Assembly (NCBI GenBank): GCA_023395555.1
Contig: JAEWYQ010000058.1
Location: 1 to 37,529, forward strand
DNA length: 37,529 nt
Source: Bacillota bacterium
GTDB taxonomy: Bacteria > Bacillota > Clostridia > Lachnospirales > Lachnospiraceae
Reading direction: 5' to 3'
Position 1 is the stretch's first letter; each line of letters starts with the position of its first letter. The notes beneath the pieces are model-generated. The model saw only the letters and a list, made by a program, of their open reading frames with translations, was not told the DNA's origin and made no database searches. Shown piece by piece: positions 24,488-32,259 of this stretch. The position numbers and the translations under genes are program-made.

Positions 24488-25255
24488 ATGTCAATTTTAG
24501 AGGTCAGCAATCTTAAAAAAAATTATACCGCCCGCTTTGGGGGAAATCATGTTCAGGCCCTTTCCAATGTAACCTTTTCCGTGGAGGAAGGGGAATATGT
24601 GGCTATTATGGGGGAATCCGGCTCAGGAAAAACGACTTTGCTTAATATTCTTGCGGCTTTGGATAAACCAACAGGCGGAGAGGTATTTCTGGATGGGCAG
24701 GATATAAGCCGAATTAAGGAAAAGGCGATTGCGGCATTTCGCAGGGGTAATCTGGGCTTTGTATTTCAGGATTTTAATTTATTGGACACCTTTTCCTTAC
24801 AGGATAATATTTTTCTGCCCCTGGTGCTTTCCGGCGGGTCCTATAAAGAGATGAATGCCAAATTACAACCCATTGCAAAAAAATTAGGAATAGGAGAGAT
24901 CCTATCCAAATATCCATATGAGGTTTCCGGCGGGCAGAAGCAGAGAGCAGCAGTGGCAAGAGCACTGATTACACAGCCGAAGCTGATTTTGGCAGACGAG
25001 CCTACCGGAGCCCTGGATTCTCATGCGGCAGACCAGTTACTAGGCATGTTCCGTGAGATCAACAAAGAAGGACAGACCATTCTTATGGTGACTCATAGTA
25101 TTAAGGCGGCAAGTCATGCAAAAAGAGTGCTGTTCATAAAGGATGGGGAGGTATTTCATCAACTATACAAGGCGTCTATGACTAACGAGGAGCTGTATCA
25201 GAAAATCTCAGATACTTTGACACTGATTGCGACAGGTGGTGCCAGAAATGAATAA
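24488..25255 (+). CDS. Antimicrobial-peptide ABC transporter ATPase (BceA-like)
   Basis: A 255-residue MacB-type ATPase. Walker A GESGSGKTT (42-50), Q-loop VFQDFNLLDTFSLQDN, signature VSGGQKQRAAVARAL, Walker B LILADEPTGALD and switch His in MVTHS are intact. It drives the BceB-type permease encoded next to remove or sense peptide antibiotics such as bacitracin or lantibiotics. AAAGGAGG precedes the ATG. The last eight bases overlap the permease start, so the two are coupled. Confidence 0.93.
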   Translation: MSILEVSNLKKNYTARFGGNHVQALSNVTFSVEEGEYVAIMGESGSGKTTLLNILAALDKPTGGEVFLDGQDISRIKEKAIAAFRRGNLGFVFQDFNLLDTFSLQDNIFLPLVLSGGSYKEMNAKLQPIAKKLGIGEILSKYPYEVSGGQKQRAAVARALITQPKLILADEPTGALDSHAADQLLGMFREINKEGQTILMVTHSIKAASHAKRVLFIKDGEVFHQLYKASMTNEELYQKISDTLTLIATGGARNE

Positions 25256-27224
25256 TTCATTGTATTTGAGACTTGCCGTCACCAATATGAAGAAAAATGC
25301 AAAAAGCTATATTCCTTATCTGCTGACCTGCATCGGTACCGTTATGATGTACTATATTATGGTAACCATGTCCGGAAACGAGGGCTTTAACCGGATGCAG
25401 GGAGGGGATAACTTAAGGACAATCCTGTCATTGGGAACTTATCTTATTGCAATATTTGCAGTAATATTTCTTTTCTATACCAATCATTTTTTAATCAAGC
25501 AGAGAAAAAAGGAATTCGGCCTGTTTCATATCTTAGGCATGGAGAAGAGACACCTTTCCCGGATGCTGTGGTGGGAGACGTTTCTTACCGCGGTCATTGG
25601 ACTGGGTGCGGGGATTGTTCTGGGGATTTTATTCAATAAGCTTATGTTTATGATTTTGCTGAAAATTTTACACTTTTCCGTACCTATGGGATTTTCCGTA
25701 TCCCTGGGGGATGTAATCAATACCTTGATCTTATTCGGGCTTTTATTTGCGGCTATCCTGCTTAATACCATGGCCCAGATTTATTTTACAAAGCCCATCG
25801 AGCTGTTAAAGGGCGGTGAAATTGGGGAAAGAGAACCCAAAACCAAATGGCTTATGGTGCTCGTTGGAATTCTTTCACTGGGAAGCGGCTATTATATTGC
25901 AATGACTACAGAAGAGCCGCTGGCTGCCATCAATCTGTTTTTTGTGGCCGTAATTCTTGTGGTTCTCGGCACCTATTGCCTGTTTACAGCAATCAGCGTG
26001 GCGGTTTTGAAGCTGCTGCGAAGGAATAAGAAGTATTACTATAAAACAAAGCATTTTATAGCGGTCTCCGGCATGATTCACCGGATGAAGCAGAATGCGG
26101 TAGGCCTGGCCAATATCTGTATTCTGTCCACTATGGTGCTGGTGACCGTTTCTACCACAGTCTCTCTCTATATCGGCATGGAGGATGTGCTTCGAGGCCG
26201 TTATGCCAGGAATGTTGAAATCACCTCCTGCACCCTTTCCGAAGAATATAATGAAGAGGCAAGGAATATAGCGGAGAAGACCTTAGAGGAGCATCATTTA
26301 ATTCCTGAGAACTGGATACAGTTTCGTTCCATGATTTTTGTGGGAGAGAAGAAAGAGGATAGTTTCCAGATCAAAGAGGATATGGGGTACTTTTTGGACA
26401 TCGTGGGTTTCAATGTGATCCCATTAGCGGATTACAATAAGATAACGGGCCGGGAGGTGTCTCTGGAGGAGGATGAGATCCTTATCTGCCTTAACGGAGA
26501 AGCTTATAAAAAGGAGAGATTTACCATCTTTCATACCTCCTTTTTTGTGAAAGAAGATCTGAAAGAGCTTTTTGCTGATGCAGGCAGACAGGGCAGTGCG
26601 TATGAAGGATATTATGCTGTAGTAAAGGACACCCGGGTAGCTGAAAAGCTGGCCGAAGAAGCCAGAATGATGAATGATGCATTACCCGGAAGGATGGACT
26701 CTTATATTGGATTTGATTTAGAGACTGAGGATGAGGAGGTACTTAGGGTATGTGAGGCGCTGAATGGAAGACTGAAGGAAAAATACCCGGACGCTTATAT
26801 AGAATCCGCAGCTATGTCAAAAGAATCCTTCTTTGCTCTTTACGGAGGATTGTTCTTCTTAGGTATCTTTTTGGGTGTAATTTTTATCATGGCAACGGTT
26901 TTGATTATCTACTACAAGCAGATATCCGAAGGCTATGAGGATAAAGGACGGTTTGATATTATGCAGAAGGTGGGAATGAGCCGGGAGGAGATACGGTCTA
27001 CCATCAGGGGACAGGTACTTATGGTGTTTTTTCTGCCTCTGGTAACGGCAGTTATCCATATCGCCTTTGCCTTTAGAATGATTACGAAGCTGCTGGTGAC
27101 ACTGAATCTGAACAATGTCAGACTCTTTGGATATTGCACGGCAGGAACTATTCTGATGTTTGCTTTGCTTTATGGGCTGGTGTATGGGCTGACCGCAAGG
27201 GAATATTATAAGATTGTGAAATAA
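25248..27224 (+). CDS. Antimicrobial-peptide ABC transporter permease (BceB-like, FtsX fold)
   Basis: A 658-residue permease with the Bce topology: one N-terminal helix, three more helices (including FGLFHILGMEKRHLSRM, the conserved coupling segment), further helices up to about residue 310, a large extracellular domain of about 200 residues (roughly 310-520) and three closing helices. BceB-type proteins carry peptide out of the membrane and signal its presence to the BceS kinase. The ATG at 25248, overlapping the ATPase stop, is used rather than an upstream in-frame codon. The substrate is not deducible. Confidence 0.92.
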   Translation: MNNSLYLRLAVTNMKKNAKSYIPYLLTCIGTVMMYYIMVTMSGNEGFNRMQGGDNLRTILSLGTYLIAIFAVIFLFYTNHFLIKQRKKEFGLFHILGMEKRHLSRMLWWETFLTAVIGLGAGIVLGILFNKLMFMILLKILHFSVPMGFSVSLGDVINTLILFGLLFAAILLNTMAQIYFTKPIELLKGGEIGEREPKTKWLMVLVGILSLGSGYYIAMTTEEPLAAINLFFVAVILVVLGTYCLFTAISVAVLKLLRRNKKYYYKTKHFIAVSGMIHRMKQNAVGLANICILSTMVLVTVSTTVSLYIGMEDVLRGRYARNVEITSCTLSEEYNEEARNIAEKTLEEHHLIPENWIQFRSMIFVGEKKEDSFQIKEDMGYFLDIVGFNVIPLADYNKITGREVSLEEDEILICLNGEAYKKERFTIFHTSFFVKEDLKELFADAGRQGSAYEGYYAVVKDTRVAEKLAEEARMMNDALPGRMDSYIGFDLETEDEEVLRVCEALNGRLKEKYPDAYIESAAMSKESFFALYGGLFFLGIFLGVIFIMATVLIIYYKQISEGYEDKGRFDIMQKVGMSREEIRSTIRGQVLMVFFLPLVTAVIHIAFAFRMITKLLVTLNLNNVRLFGYCTAGTILMFALLYGLVYGLTAREYYKIVK

Positions 27225-27287
27225 GGACGCGCTGCATCCTAACTGAAAATGTTGGTTTTACAGCACGCCCGGTATCATAGCTTTTTC

Positions 27288-27341
27288 GTATCCTGCTTTA
27301 TGAAAGCTCTTTTTCATAAGCAGGATACTTTTTCTTTTTTT
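27288..27341 (+). terminator. Strong terminator of the bce unit
   Basis: GTATCCTGCTTTATGAAA (27288-27305) pairs with TTTTCATAAGCAGGATAC (27311-27328) apart from one T-T mismatch, followed by TTTTTCTTTTTTTC. The downstream arm also encodes the C-terminus of the minus-strand gene. Confidence 0.92.
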
Positions 27342-27600
27342 CTTTTGATATAATCCGCTGAATGCTTTTGACAGAGAGATAGAATTCATCGGCCAGGTGA
27401 GCCGTAGTACAGCCTTCCCGGTACCTTTGATAGATCTGTGAATCTCTGAGCTGAAGCTGTTTCCTGGAATCGGTATAATGTCCCCATTCCTTACGGTTTT
27501 TGGTTTTCCTGGGAATATAGAGATACTTGCCGTCGGCGTACTCCTGAACCAGCTCCAGAAGCTCCTTCGGCAGTATTAAATCTGCCTTCATATAGCTCAT
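27298..27600 (-). CDS. CD3324-family protein (Mor-like helix-turn-helix)
   Basis: A 100-residue protein of the CD3324 family seen in clostridia. The start KADLILPKELLELVQEYADGKYLYIPRK is typical; then comes a basic segment (RKEWGHYTDSRKQLQLRDSQI) and a helix-turn-helix-like end, YREGCTTAHLADEFYLSVKSIQRIISKEKKK. It is probably a small DNA-binding protein; its targets are unknown. AGGAGGAGC precedes the start. Its last ten codons lie inside the terminator of the opposing bce unit, so the two ends constrain each other. Confidence 0.75.
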   Translation of the reverse strand: MSYMKADLILPKELLELVQEYADGKYLYIPRKTKNRKEWGHYTDSRKQLQLRDSQIYQRYREGCTTAHLADEFYLSVKSIQRIISKEKKKKYPAYEKELS

Positions 27601-27727
27601 TTTGCTCCTCCTAAAATATGATCTTCAGGATTGGGCAAAGGCTATTTCCATTCTATTGGATGCGATAGCCTCTGCTACGCATTCTTAACGAGTTTCCTCA
27701 TATAGGGCTGTGCTCCTTTCGATTTAG

Positions 27728-27760
27728 AATAAAACAAGTGCAGCACATTTTTCGCACTTG
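27728..27760 (-). terminator. Second terminator-like hairpin
   Basis: CAAGTGC (27760-27754) pairs with GCACTTG (27741-27735), followed on the minus strand by TTTTATTC. It insulates the CD3324-family gene from upstream transcription. Confidence 0.6.
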
Positions 27761-27776
27761 AAAGGGAATAAAAGGC

Positions 27777-27826
27777 CATAAAAAAGGATATGCCGCAACA
27801 GCCTGGACTGAATGTGACATATCCTT
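27777..27826 (-). terminator. Terminator downstream of the cold-shock gene
   Basis: AAGGATATG pairs with CATATCCTT around 25 bases, and a run of T follows on the minus strand (A tract 27779-27785 on plus). Confidence 0.75.
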
Positions 27827-27937
27827 CCGGTTAATCCACCATAATTACATTATATCATGAACATAAACCGTATTCATGATCTTCAGCTCCGATCGCATGA
27901 TCATGGGCAAGCCCCCATCATGCTCACTACACTTTTA

Positions 27938-28141
27938 TTATGCAAGAGTTACGTTAACTGCCTGCATACCGCGCTGACCCTTCTCTAAGTCAAATGTAAC
28001 CTTCTGGCCTTCTTCTAAGGTCTTGAAGCCTGTGGAAGCGATACCGGAGAAATGTACGAACACATCTTCTCCACCGTTGTCGTTGGTAATAAACCCAAAT
28101 CCTTTTTGTGCGTTAAACCACTTTACTGTTCCGTTGCTCAT
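27938..28141 (-). CDS. Cold-shock protein (CspA family)
   Basis: A 67-residue single cold-shock domain. RNP1 is KGFGFIT and RNP2 is VFVHF; the opening [12 protein letters not shown] and closing [10 protein letters not shown] are typical. Such proteins bind single-stranded RNA, melt structures, and act as RNA chaperones and antiterminators. TAGGAGG is seven bases before the ATG. The leader contains a terminator-like hairpin, so the gene may be controlled by RNA folding, possibly by its own product. Confidence 0.96.
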   Translation of the reverse strand: MSNGTVKWFNAQKGFGFITNDNGGEDVFVHFSGIASTGFKTLEEGQKVTFDLEKGQRGMQAVNVTLA

Positions 28142-28191
28142 GGAAGCTACCTCCTAAAAATATTAACTTGTTTGATAATGTATTTCATGTT

Positions 28192-28250
28192 AAAAAAAAT
28201 CACATATTTTTGTAAGTCATCAACAATGTAATGCCTTACAAAAATATGTG
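28192..28250 (-). promoter_or_regulatory. Terminator-like hairpin in the cold-shock leader
   Basis: CACATATTTTTGTAAG (28201-28216) and its exact complement (28235-28250) form a perfect 16-bp stem with an 18-base loop. On the minus strand it is followed by eight T (A tract 28192-28199). It lies between the predicted promoter and the start codon, so it could act as an attenuator or thermosensor. Confidence 0.65.
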
Positions 28251-28280
28251 AGATCATACATGATTACTTTATACACATGA

Positions 28281-28309
28281 AGTTTAACATAATTTTCTTG
28301 ATTTGTAAA
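28281..28309 (-). promoter_or_regulatory. Promoter of the cold-shock gene
   Basis: Minus strand TTTACA (28309-28304), 17 bases, TAAACT (28286-28281). Transcription would begin near 28274, giving a leader of about 130 bases. Confidence 0.55.
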
Positions 28310-28342
28310 GCCCTTTTTCTTTCGGAAAACAAGATGCAACCC

Positions 28343-28352
28343 CACCTTGAAC
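28343..28352. repeat. Target-site duplication, left copy
   Basis: CACCTTGAAC directly abuts the left end of the palindromic element and is repeated exactly at 28507-28516. Confidence 0.85.
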
Positions 28353-28506
28353 CAATGTCAGTTAGTTAAGACCCGAGCGCTGTACCAAGTCCCTTTTACG
28401 CTGACCGTCTGAGCGTATCTTGTGAAGCGGAGCGTCCTGAACACGCGAAGGTAAGGCAAGTAAAAGGGACTTGGTACAGCGCTCGGGTCTTAACTAACTG
28501 ACATTG
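28353..28506. mobile_element. MITE-like element with 47-bp perfect terminal inverted repeats
   Basis: The arms 28353-28399 and 28460-28506 are perfect inverted repeats of 47 bp (ends 5'-CAATGTCAGTTAGTTAAGAC). They enclose a 60-base core with no ORF. A 10-bp direct repeat flanks the element, so it was inserted by a transposase acting in trans. Duplications of about this length are made by some IS4-superfamily elements such as IS231, but the family is not identified. It sits between the 3' end of the amidase gene and the cold-shock promoter. Confidence 0.85.
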
Positions 28507-28516
28507 CACCTTGAAC
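28507..28516. repeat. Target-site duplication, right copy
   Basis: CACCTTGAAC, identical to 28343-28352, directly after the right end of the element. Confidence 0.85.
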
Positions 28517-28522
28517 TGTTAC

Positions 28523-28564
28523 ATCAAAACAGCCAGATTGAAGCATATCCTTCAGCCTGGCTGT
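28523..28564 (-). terminator. Terminator of the amidase gene
   Basis: On the minus strand ACAGCCAG (28564-28557) pairs with CTGGCTGT (28536-28529), with inner CTGAAG/CTTCA pairs and a TTTTG tail. Confidence 0.75.
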
Positions 28565-28585
28565 CTCTCTGACATCTGTTGTTGT

Positions 28586-29155
28586 TTAAGCAAATCCAAA
28601 ATACCTCAGAATACCCTGATATATGCCGTAGGCAAATTGATATTGATTATCCCGCAGCTTCTGTGCGTCGGAGGAGTTGCTCAGGTAGCCCAGCTCCACC
28701 AGGACGGCTGGCATCTGTGTTCTTCGCAGTACATAGAGGGACGGATTGGCTCGGATACCGTTGTTGCGGGTTCCTACTGCCTGGATAATCCCCTGCATGA
28801 TTTGCTCGGCAAACCACTGCGCCTGTGTTCCAAATTGGTAGATGTAGACTTCGGTACCGTTCACCGCAGGATTGGGATTGGAGTTGCAGTGAATGCTGAT
28901 GAAATAATCAGCAGGCCAGGAATTGGCCATATTAACGCGCTCCGCCAGACTGGAGGCGTTGTTGGTGCCGAGTACGGTGGTCGGGGTGGGCCTGGACAAG
29001 CGAGCCTCGAATCTGGGATCGTTGTTCAGCAGATCGGCAAGATAGATGCCGACCTGGTAGTTGATTTCTGATTCGTTCAGATTGTTGCCCACGGCGCCCG
29101 CATTATGAAAGCCGCTGGGATTGTGGCCCTGATCTATAAAAATACGAATAGCCAA
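28586..29155 (-). CDS. N-acetylmuramoyl-L-alanine amidase (Amidase_3)
   Basis: A 189-residue zinc amidase that cleaves the bond between muramic acid and the peptide stem of peptidoglycan. The zinc ligands are His in IDQGHN, Glu in NLNESEINYQ and His in SIHCNSNP; the catalytic Glu is in VLVELGYLSN. There is no signal peptide, membrane helix or binding repeat, so the enzyme starts in the cytoplasm. That is typical of mother-cell lysis amidases made during sporulation or of phage-type lysins; no phage genes are near. The TTG start at 29155 follows AAAGGAAG by seven bases; no ATG is available nearby. Confidence 0.9.
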   Translation of the reverse strand: MAIRIFIDQGHNPSGFHNAGAVGNNLNESEINYQVGIYLADLLNNDPRFEARLSRPTPTTVLGTNNASSLAERVNMANSWPADYFISIHCNSNPNPAVNGTEVYIYQFGTQAQWFAEQIMQGIIQAVGTRNNGIRANPSLYVLRRTQMPAVLVELGYLSNSSDAQKLRDNQYQFAYGIYQGILRYFGFA

Positions 29156-29463
29156 AGAAATACTTCCTTTCCGCAGTGCTACAATATTATATTCACCCGG
29201 GATAGAATGGTTACAGCTCTGACTGACATTGGCTCAGAAGGTGACTTTTATATTGATTATTTTATAAGGAGGGGCGGATGCCTCGACTTCATTGCCATGG
29301 GGACTCAGGACCTCGGTTTCTTCCTCCAGGAAATCCTCCACCCGGCTGCCCTGTGAATTGTAACACGCGGGCAACGGTGCGGGGATAACTGTAACAGATA
29401 GTGCTTGTATATCTTCCCTGGTTAAGCTATAATGGTATTAAATAGCAAAACAGGGAGGGCGCC
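29156..29463. other. Gene-free region before the PilZ gene
   Basis: It separates the divergent amidase and PilZ genes. Apart from the PilZ promoter and a GC-rich stretch with purine/pyrimidine inverted segments near 29310-29345, no gene or repeat was supported. A plus-strand ORF here is a shadow with no start site of its own. Confidence 0.5.
29405..29433 (+). promoter_or_regulatory. Sigma-A promoter for the PilZ gene
   Basis: TTGTAT (29405-29410), 17 bases, and exact TATAAT (29428-29433), 31 bases before the start. Confidence 0.7.
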
Positions 29464-29808
29464 GTGGAAGAGAGAAGAAGAGCAAAAAGAATGCCAGTGA
29501 AGCTTTCATTGGAAATACTTAATTTATACAAGCAGAATTATGTTGAAGTGAGTAATCTGAATGCACCGATTGAGGTGATTAATATCTCGAAGTCGGGCAT
29601 CGGTTTCCGGGCCCAGAGTGTATTGCCCCTGGGATATTATTTCAATGCCAGCATCGACCTGGGCACAGGGGAGATCCTGCATTCCGTGGTAGAGATTGTC
29701 CGCAGCCAGGAGGATGGGGATGCATTTCTCTACGGATGTGCATTTGTGGGAATGGCGGATGTGCTGTCCTTTATATTTGATGATTATGATGAGAAGCTTG
29801 GTGAGTAA
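29464..29808 (+). CDS. PilZ-domain protein (putative c-di-GMP receptor)
   Basis: A 114-residue single PilZ domain. Both c-di-GMP-binding motifs are intact: RxxxR as Arg5-Arg9 in RRRAKR, and (D/N)xSxxG as NISKSG at residues 40-45. The barrel strands follow (IGFRAQSVLPLGYYF, ILHSVVEIVRSQ). It should respond to c-di-GMP; the effector partner is unknown. The GTG start follows CAGGGAGGG. The convergent neighbour is a FliK-like protein, so a link to motility is possible but not shown. Confidence 0.88.
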   Translation: MEERRRAKRMPVKLSLEILNLYKQNYVEVSNLNAPIEVINISKSGIGFRAQSVLPLGYYFNASIDLGTGEILHSVVEIVRSQEDGDAFLYGCAFVGMADVLSFIFDDYDEKLGE

Positions 29809-29853
29809 TGCCCGGCAGATATAAGAGAGCGAGCCGGTAATATTTTAAGAGAC

Positions 29854-29890
29854 AAGGCTGTCCTGATTTTTGTTTGGACAGCCTTATTTT
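29854..29890. terminator. Bidirectional terminator between convergent genes
   Basis: AAGGCTGTCC (29854-29863) pairs perfectly with GGACAGCCTT (29876-29885), with ATTTTATC after it on the plus strand. It also serves the minus-strand gene that ends at 29892. Confidence 0.8.
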
Positions 29891-29891
29891 A

Positions 29892-31874
29892 TCAGGTCCG
29901 GATATCAAAGCTGTAACGCTTTACCTCGCCCTCTCCGGCTCCTTCTTCTATGAAATCTCTGCTGAAATCTACTTTTTTATATTCGTCGGTAATCTCACTC
30001 TGAAGCTGATATCCTTTTTGAGCCAGAGCCTTCGTGAGGGAGGAAAGGGATTCTGACAGGATGCCATGTGAGGACTTGTCCTCCAGACGGAAGCTGGCAT
30101 GGACTGTGTTATGATCCATCCGTATCAGGATATTCATGGCACCGAGATGGGGCATATCCAGGTGGAGGAGGACGCTTAAGTTCTCCTTGCTCTGAAGGGC
30201 CTTCTTTCTGGTATAGACATAGAGCTCACTGTGGACGGTCTGATCCTTTAGCTGTACCGGAAGCTGCAGATAGGTGAAGGCTTCGTTGAGATCCTTCATA
30301 AACCGGAGATGTTCCTGCAGCTGTTTTGCGGGTTCCTGGGATATTCCGTTCTCACCGGCCGGTTTTTTGGAGGCTGTGATGGAAGCGAGCCGTTCCATGT
30401 CCTCGGAAAGCTGTTGATACAGCTCCTTTGCCGCTGTTTTTCCTGCCAGCTTATTGGGGGTGAGCGTCCATCTGTCAAGGAATGCACCCTCCAGCAGCTT
30501 CTGATATTCCGGTGAGGATAAAAGCCGGGCAGCAGTCTTCTGGTTCATATCCGGCAGCCTGTCCTGAAGATGGATCAGCAGATCCCGGACGGAAGCGGAT
30601 CCGTCAGCGAGCCTTTCTGCCATTGCTTCGGAGCCTGGAGTGTGATCCAACAGCTCTGCCAGAGAGGCCGACTGGGAAGCATCCAGATACCGGGATACGG
30701 AGGCATGGGCCGGAAGCCCATGGGGAGAAGCGGAATTGTACTTTGCCAATAAATCGGAGATCATCTCCGGCATGGAGGAGGGCGGCACCTCAGGTATGGA
30801 CGAAGGGGACATAGAAGCTTCCTCCAGGGTCATGGAACCCAGCTGTTCCGGCAGGAGGGAGGTTTGCAGTTCTTTAGCCAGCTGCAGCAGCGCATCCCTT
30901 CCATATATCTGTGCCAGCAAAGTATCCGCCGGGAGGGATGCCGAGCCTGGAGCAGTTCCATACAGCAGCTCCGTCAGGGCGCGGTTAATCCCAAGGCTTT
31001 GGGTCAGCGCCTCCTCAGCCGTGAGCCCGGACTGGGAAGGAAGAAGGCCTTCCGCCGGGGAAGAAGGCAGGAATAGCTGCTCATGGACGGAACTGGACTG
31101 GGAACCGGCCTGGAGCTCTGGGCCGGCAAAGGAGCTATCTTCGGGGAGAAACAGCTCGGTAAGGCCCTTCACGGTCTGCCGGATATCCTCTATCAGCTGT
31201 GCGGTTCCGTTCTGATAAGCCTGGAACTGGTTTACATTCCCTCCATTGATGGGAATATTATTCTTATACATTAACACCAGGGTGAGAGGGGTCGCATCCC
31301 GGTAGGTATGAGACAATTGGATCATGGTTTGAAGCGTCTGCTTATCTACGGGCAGGGTATGGCGAAGGAGCTCCTCAACAATCTGTTTATTACGGTCAGT
31401 CATGGGGAAGCCGGAAGCAGTAAGAGCTTTCTGTACCGTAGGGTCAACGGGAGAAGAGGTTTCGGGAATATATTTAAGTGTCAGGCGTTCCGAACCGTCC
31501 CGGTGTCCGGGACTTTCCCCGGTTACCTGGAATTTTGCATTTTCACCTATGGATAGGGGAACATTGCCGGAGATACGGGCGCTTATAACCTGCTTGTCCG
31601 GTTCAAGCCGGAGCTTTACCTCGTTATAGCGATGGTCTAGAATCTGCCCACGAAGCACCTGCCCCTCCTGCCACTGGGAGGGATTCCCAGAGGAAGAAGA
31701 GCCTTGGCTTTCCTTTGCCCTTGCAGCCTCCAGCGCTTTATTCTCGGCGGCAGTACGGGCGATTCCGGGTTTATTCAATTTGGACCGGGGATCATATGAT
31801 GATTGAATATCCATAGGAATAACCGTATGTTGTGAACAACCGATGGGTTGCCGGCAACGTATCCTTTCCTTCAT
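29892..31874 (-). CDS. FliK-like (flagellar hook-length control) protein
   Basis: A 660-residue protein whose C-terminal 150 residues resemble the Flg_hook/FliK domain: LPVQLKDQTVHSELYVYTRKK, then VLLHLDMPHLGAMNILI and ALAQKGYQL. The N-terminal part has a compact beta-rich segment (GQVLRGQILDHRYNEVKLRLE), and the middle is long, Ser/Pro/Gln-rich and helical, as in ruler proteins. There is no signal peptide, and no flagellar genes lie nearby. The start is unsure: neither the ATG at 31874 nor an ATG at 31814 (MDIQSSYDP) has a clear ribosome binding site, and the MDIQSS start looks more natural for a protein N-terminus. Confidence 0.6.
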   Translation of the reverse strand: MKERIRCRQPIGCSQHTVIPMDIQSSYDPRSKLNKPGIARTAAENKALEAARAKESQGSSSSGNPSQWQEGQVLRGQILDHRYNEVKLRLEPDKQVISARISGNVPLSIGENAKFQVTGESPGHRDGSERLTLKYIPETSSPVDPTVQKALTASGFPMTDRNKQIVEELLRHTLPVDKQTLQTMIQLSHTYRDATPLTLVLMYKNNIPINGGNVNQFQAYQNGTAQLIEDIRQTVKGLTELFLPEDSSFAGPELQAGSQSSSVHEQLFLPSSPAEGLLPSQSGLTAEEALTQSLGINRALTELLYGTAPGSASLPADTLLAQIYGRDALLQLAKELQTSLLPEQLGSMTLEEASMSPSSIPEVPPSSMPEMISDLLAKYNSASPHGLPAHASVSRYLDASQSASLAELLDHTPGSEAMAERLADGSASVRDLLIHLQDRLPDMNQKTAARLLSSPEYQKLLEGAFLDRWTLTPNKLAGKTAAKELYQQLSEDMERLASITASKKPAGENGISQEPAKQLQEHLRFMKDLNEAFTYLQLPVQLKDQTVHSELYVYTRKKALQSKENLSVLLHLDMPHLGAMNILIRMDHNTVHASFRLEDKSSHGILSESLSSLTKALAQKGYQLQSEITDEYKKVDFSRDFIEEGAGEGEVKRYSFDIRT

Positions 31875-32259
31875 AATGTATTAGTTATATCGACACCGCA
31901 CCGGGATAAATAAAGAGCAGATCAGGATATCCTGTATATTTCAAAGACTTCCTCTTGAAAAATGATTATGATAATGATAGGATATATTGCAGGAGAAGCA
32001 CGAGAACAATGCGTATTCCAGTAATCACCATAGATTGTGGGAAGGGTTCCTTTGGGCTCTGTGTTATATAATGTGATCAGAATCACATTATTTTTATGTC
32101 TCCTGTGGTATGTATTAGGTGTAAATTGTAACAGGTGTAAGATGTTGGCAACCTGAAGAAATTATTTTGCCGCGGAAAAGCGGTGCAAAGTGTGAGGAAT
32201 CATTTACAGCCGTCATTTTAGAAAGAAAGGCAGTCCTGCACTTAGAAAGGATGAATGAC
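31875..32259 (+). other. Regulatory region upstream of pflB
   Basis: No gene is seen. It holds a possible promoter TTGAAA-17-TAGGAT (31955-31983) whose spacer contains the Fur-box-like ATGATTATGATAATGAT, a TATAAT -10 (32067-32072), an abutting CRP-type palindrome, and a hairpin TTTGC...GCAAA near 32167-32193. The FliK-like gene's promoter must also lie here, but none was clear. Confidence 0.5.
32067..32096 (+). promoter_or_regulatory. -10 box with CRP/FNR-type palindrome upstream of pflB
   Basis: TATAAT (32067-32072) is directly followed by TGTGA-N6-TCACA (32072-32087), a perfect match to the CRP consensus; extended arms AATGTGAT/ATCACATT are followed by ATTTTTAT. In this position a bound protein would repress. 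The same sequence could instead be an intrinsic terminator. No good -35 is visible. Confidence 0.5.

Larger units (their letters stand above)
27601..27937 (-). other. Gene-free region with two minus-strand terminators
   Basis: No supported gene is present. On the minus strand the cold-shock gene is followed by the hairpin AAGGATATG/CATATCCTT (27826-27784, with a T tract) and, further on, CAAGTGC/GCACTTG (27760-27735, followed by TTTTATTC). Near the next gene, GGCTAT/ATAGCC form a loose inverted repeat in its leader. A nine-codon ORF (MRKLVKNA, 27701-27675) after AAAGGAG is visible but has no support beyond that. Confidence 0.5.

Noticed and set aside
27675..27701. Nine-codon ORF MRKLVKNA as a leader peptide of the CD3324-family gene
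   Set aside because: AAAGGAG is present, but no paired antiterminator structure or promoter supports it; weaker case than the DUF1062 leader.
28235..28250. Similarity of the cold-shock leader stem (CTTACAAAAAT) to the BceR site at 24388
   Set aside because: The csp palindrome lacks the TGTAA partner at the required N4 spacing, so it is likely chance.
28586..29071. Plus-strand ORF opposite the amidase gene
   Set aside because: Shadow of the amidase, whose catalytic motifs are all on the minus strand.
31887..31894. Minus-strand GTCGATAT as a sigma-28 -10 for the FliK-like gene
   Set aside because: No TAAA-type -35 at the right distance, and it would leave almost no leader before the ATG at 31874.
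31961..31980. Fur-like box ATGATTATGATAATGAT
   Set aside because: Partial match only, in AT-rich DNA, and pyruvate formate-lyase is not a usual Fur target.
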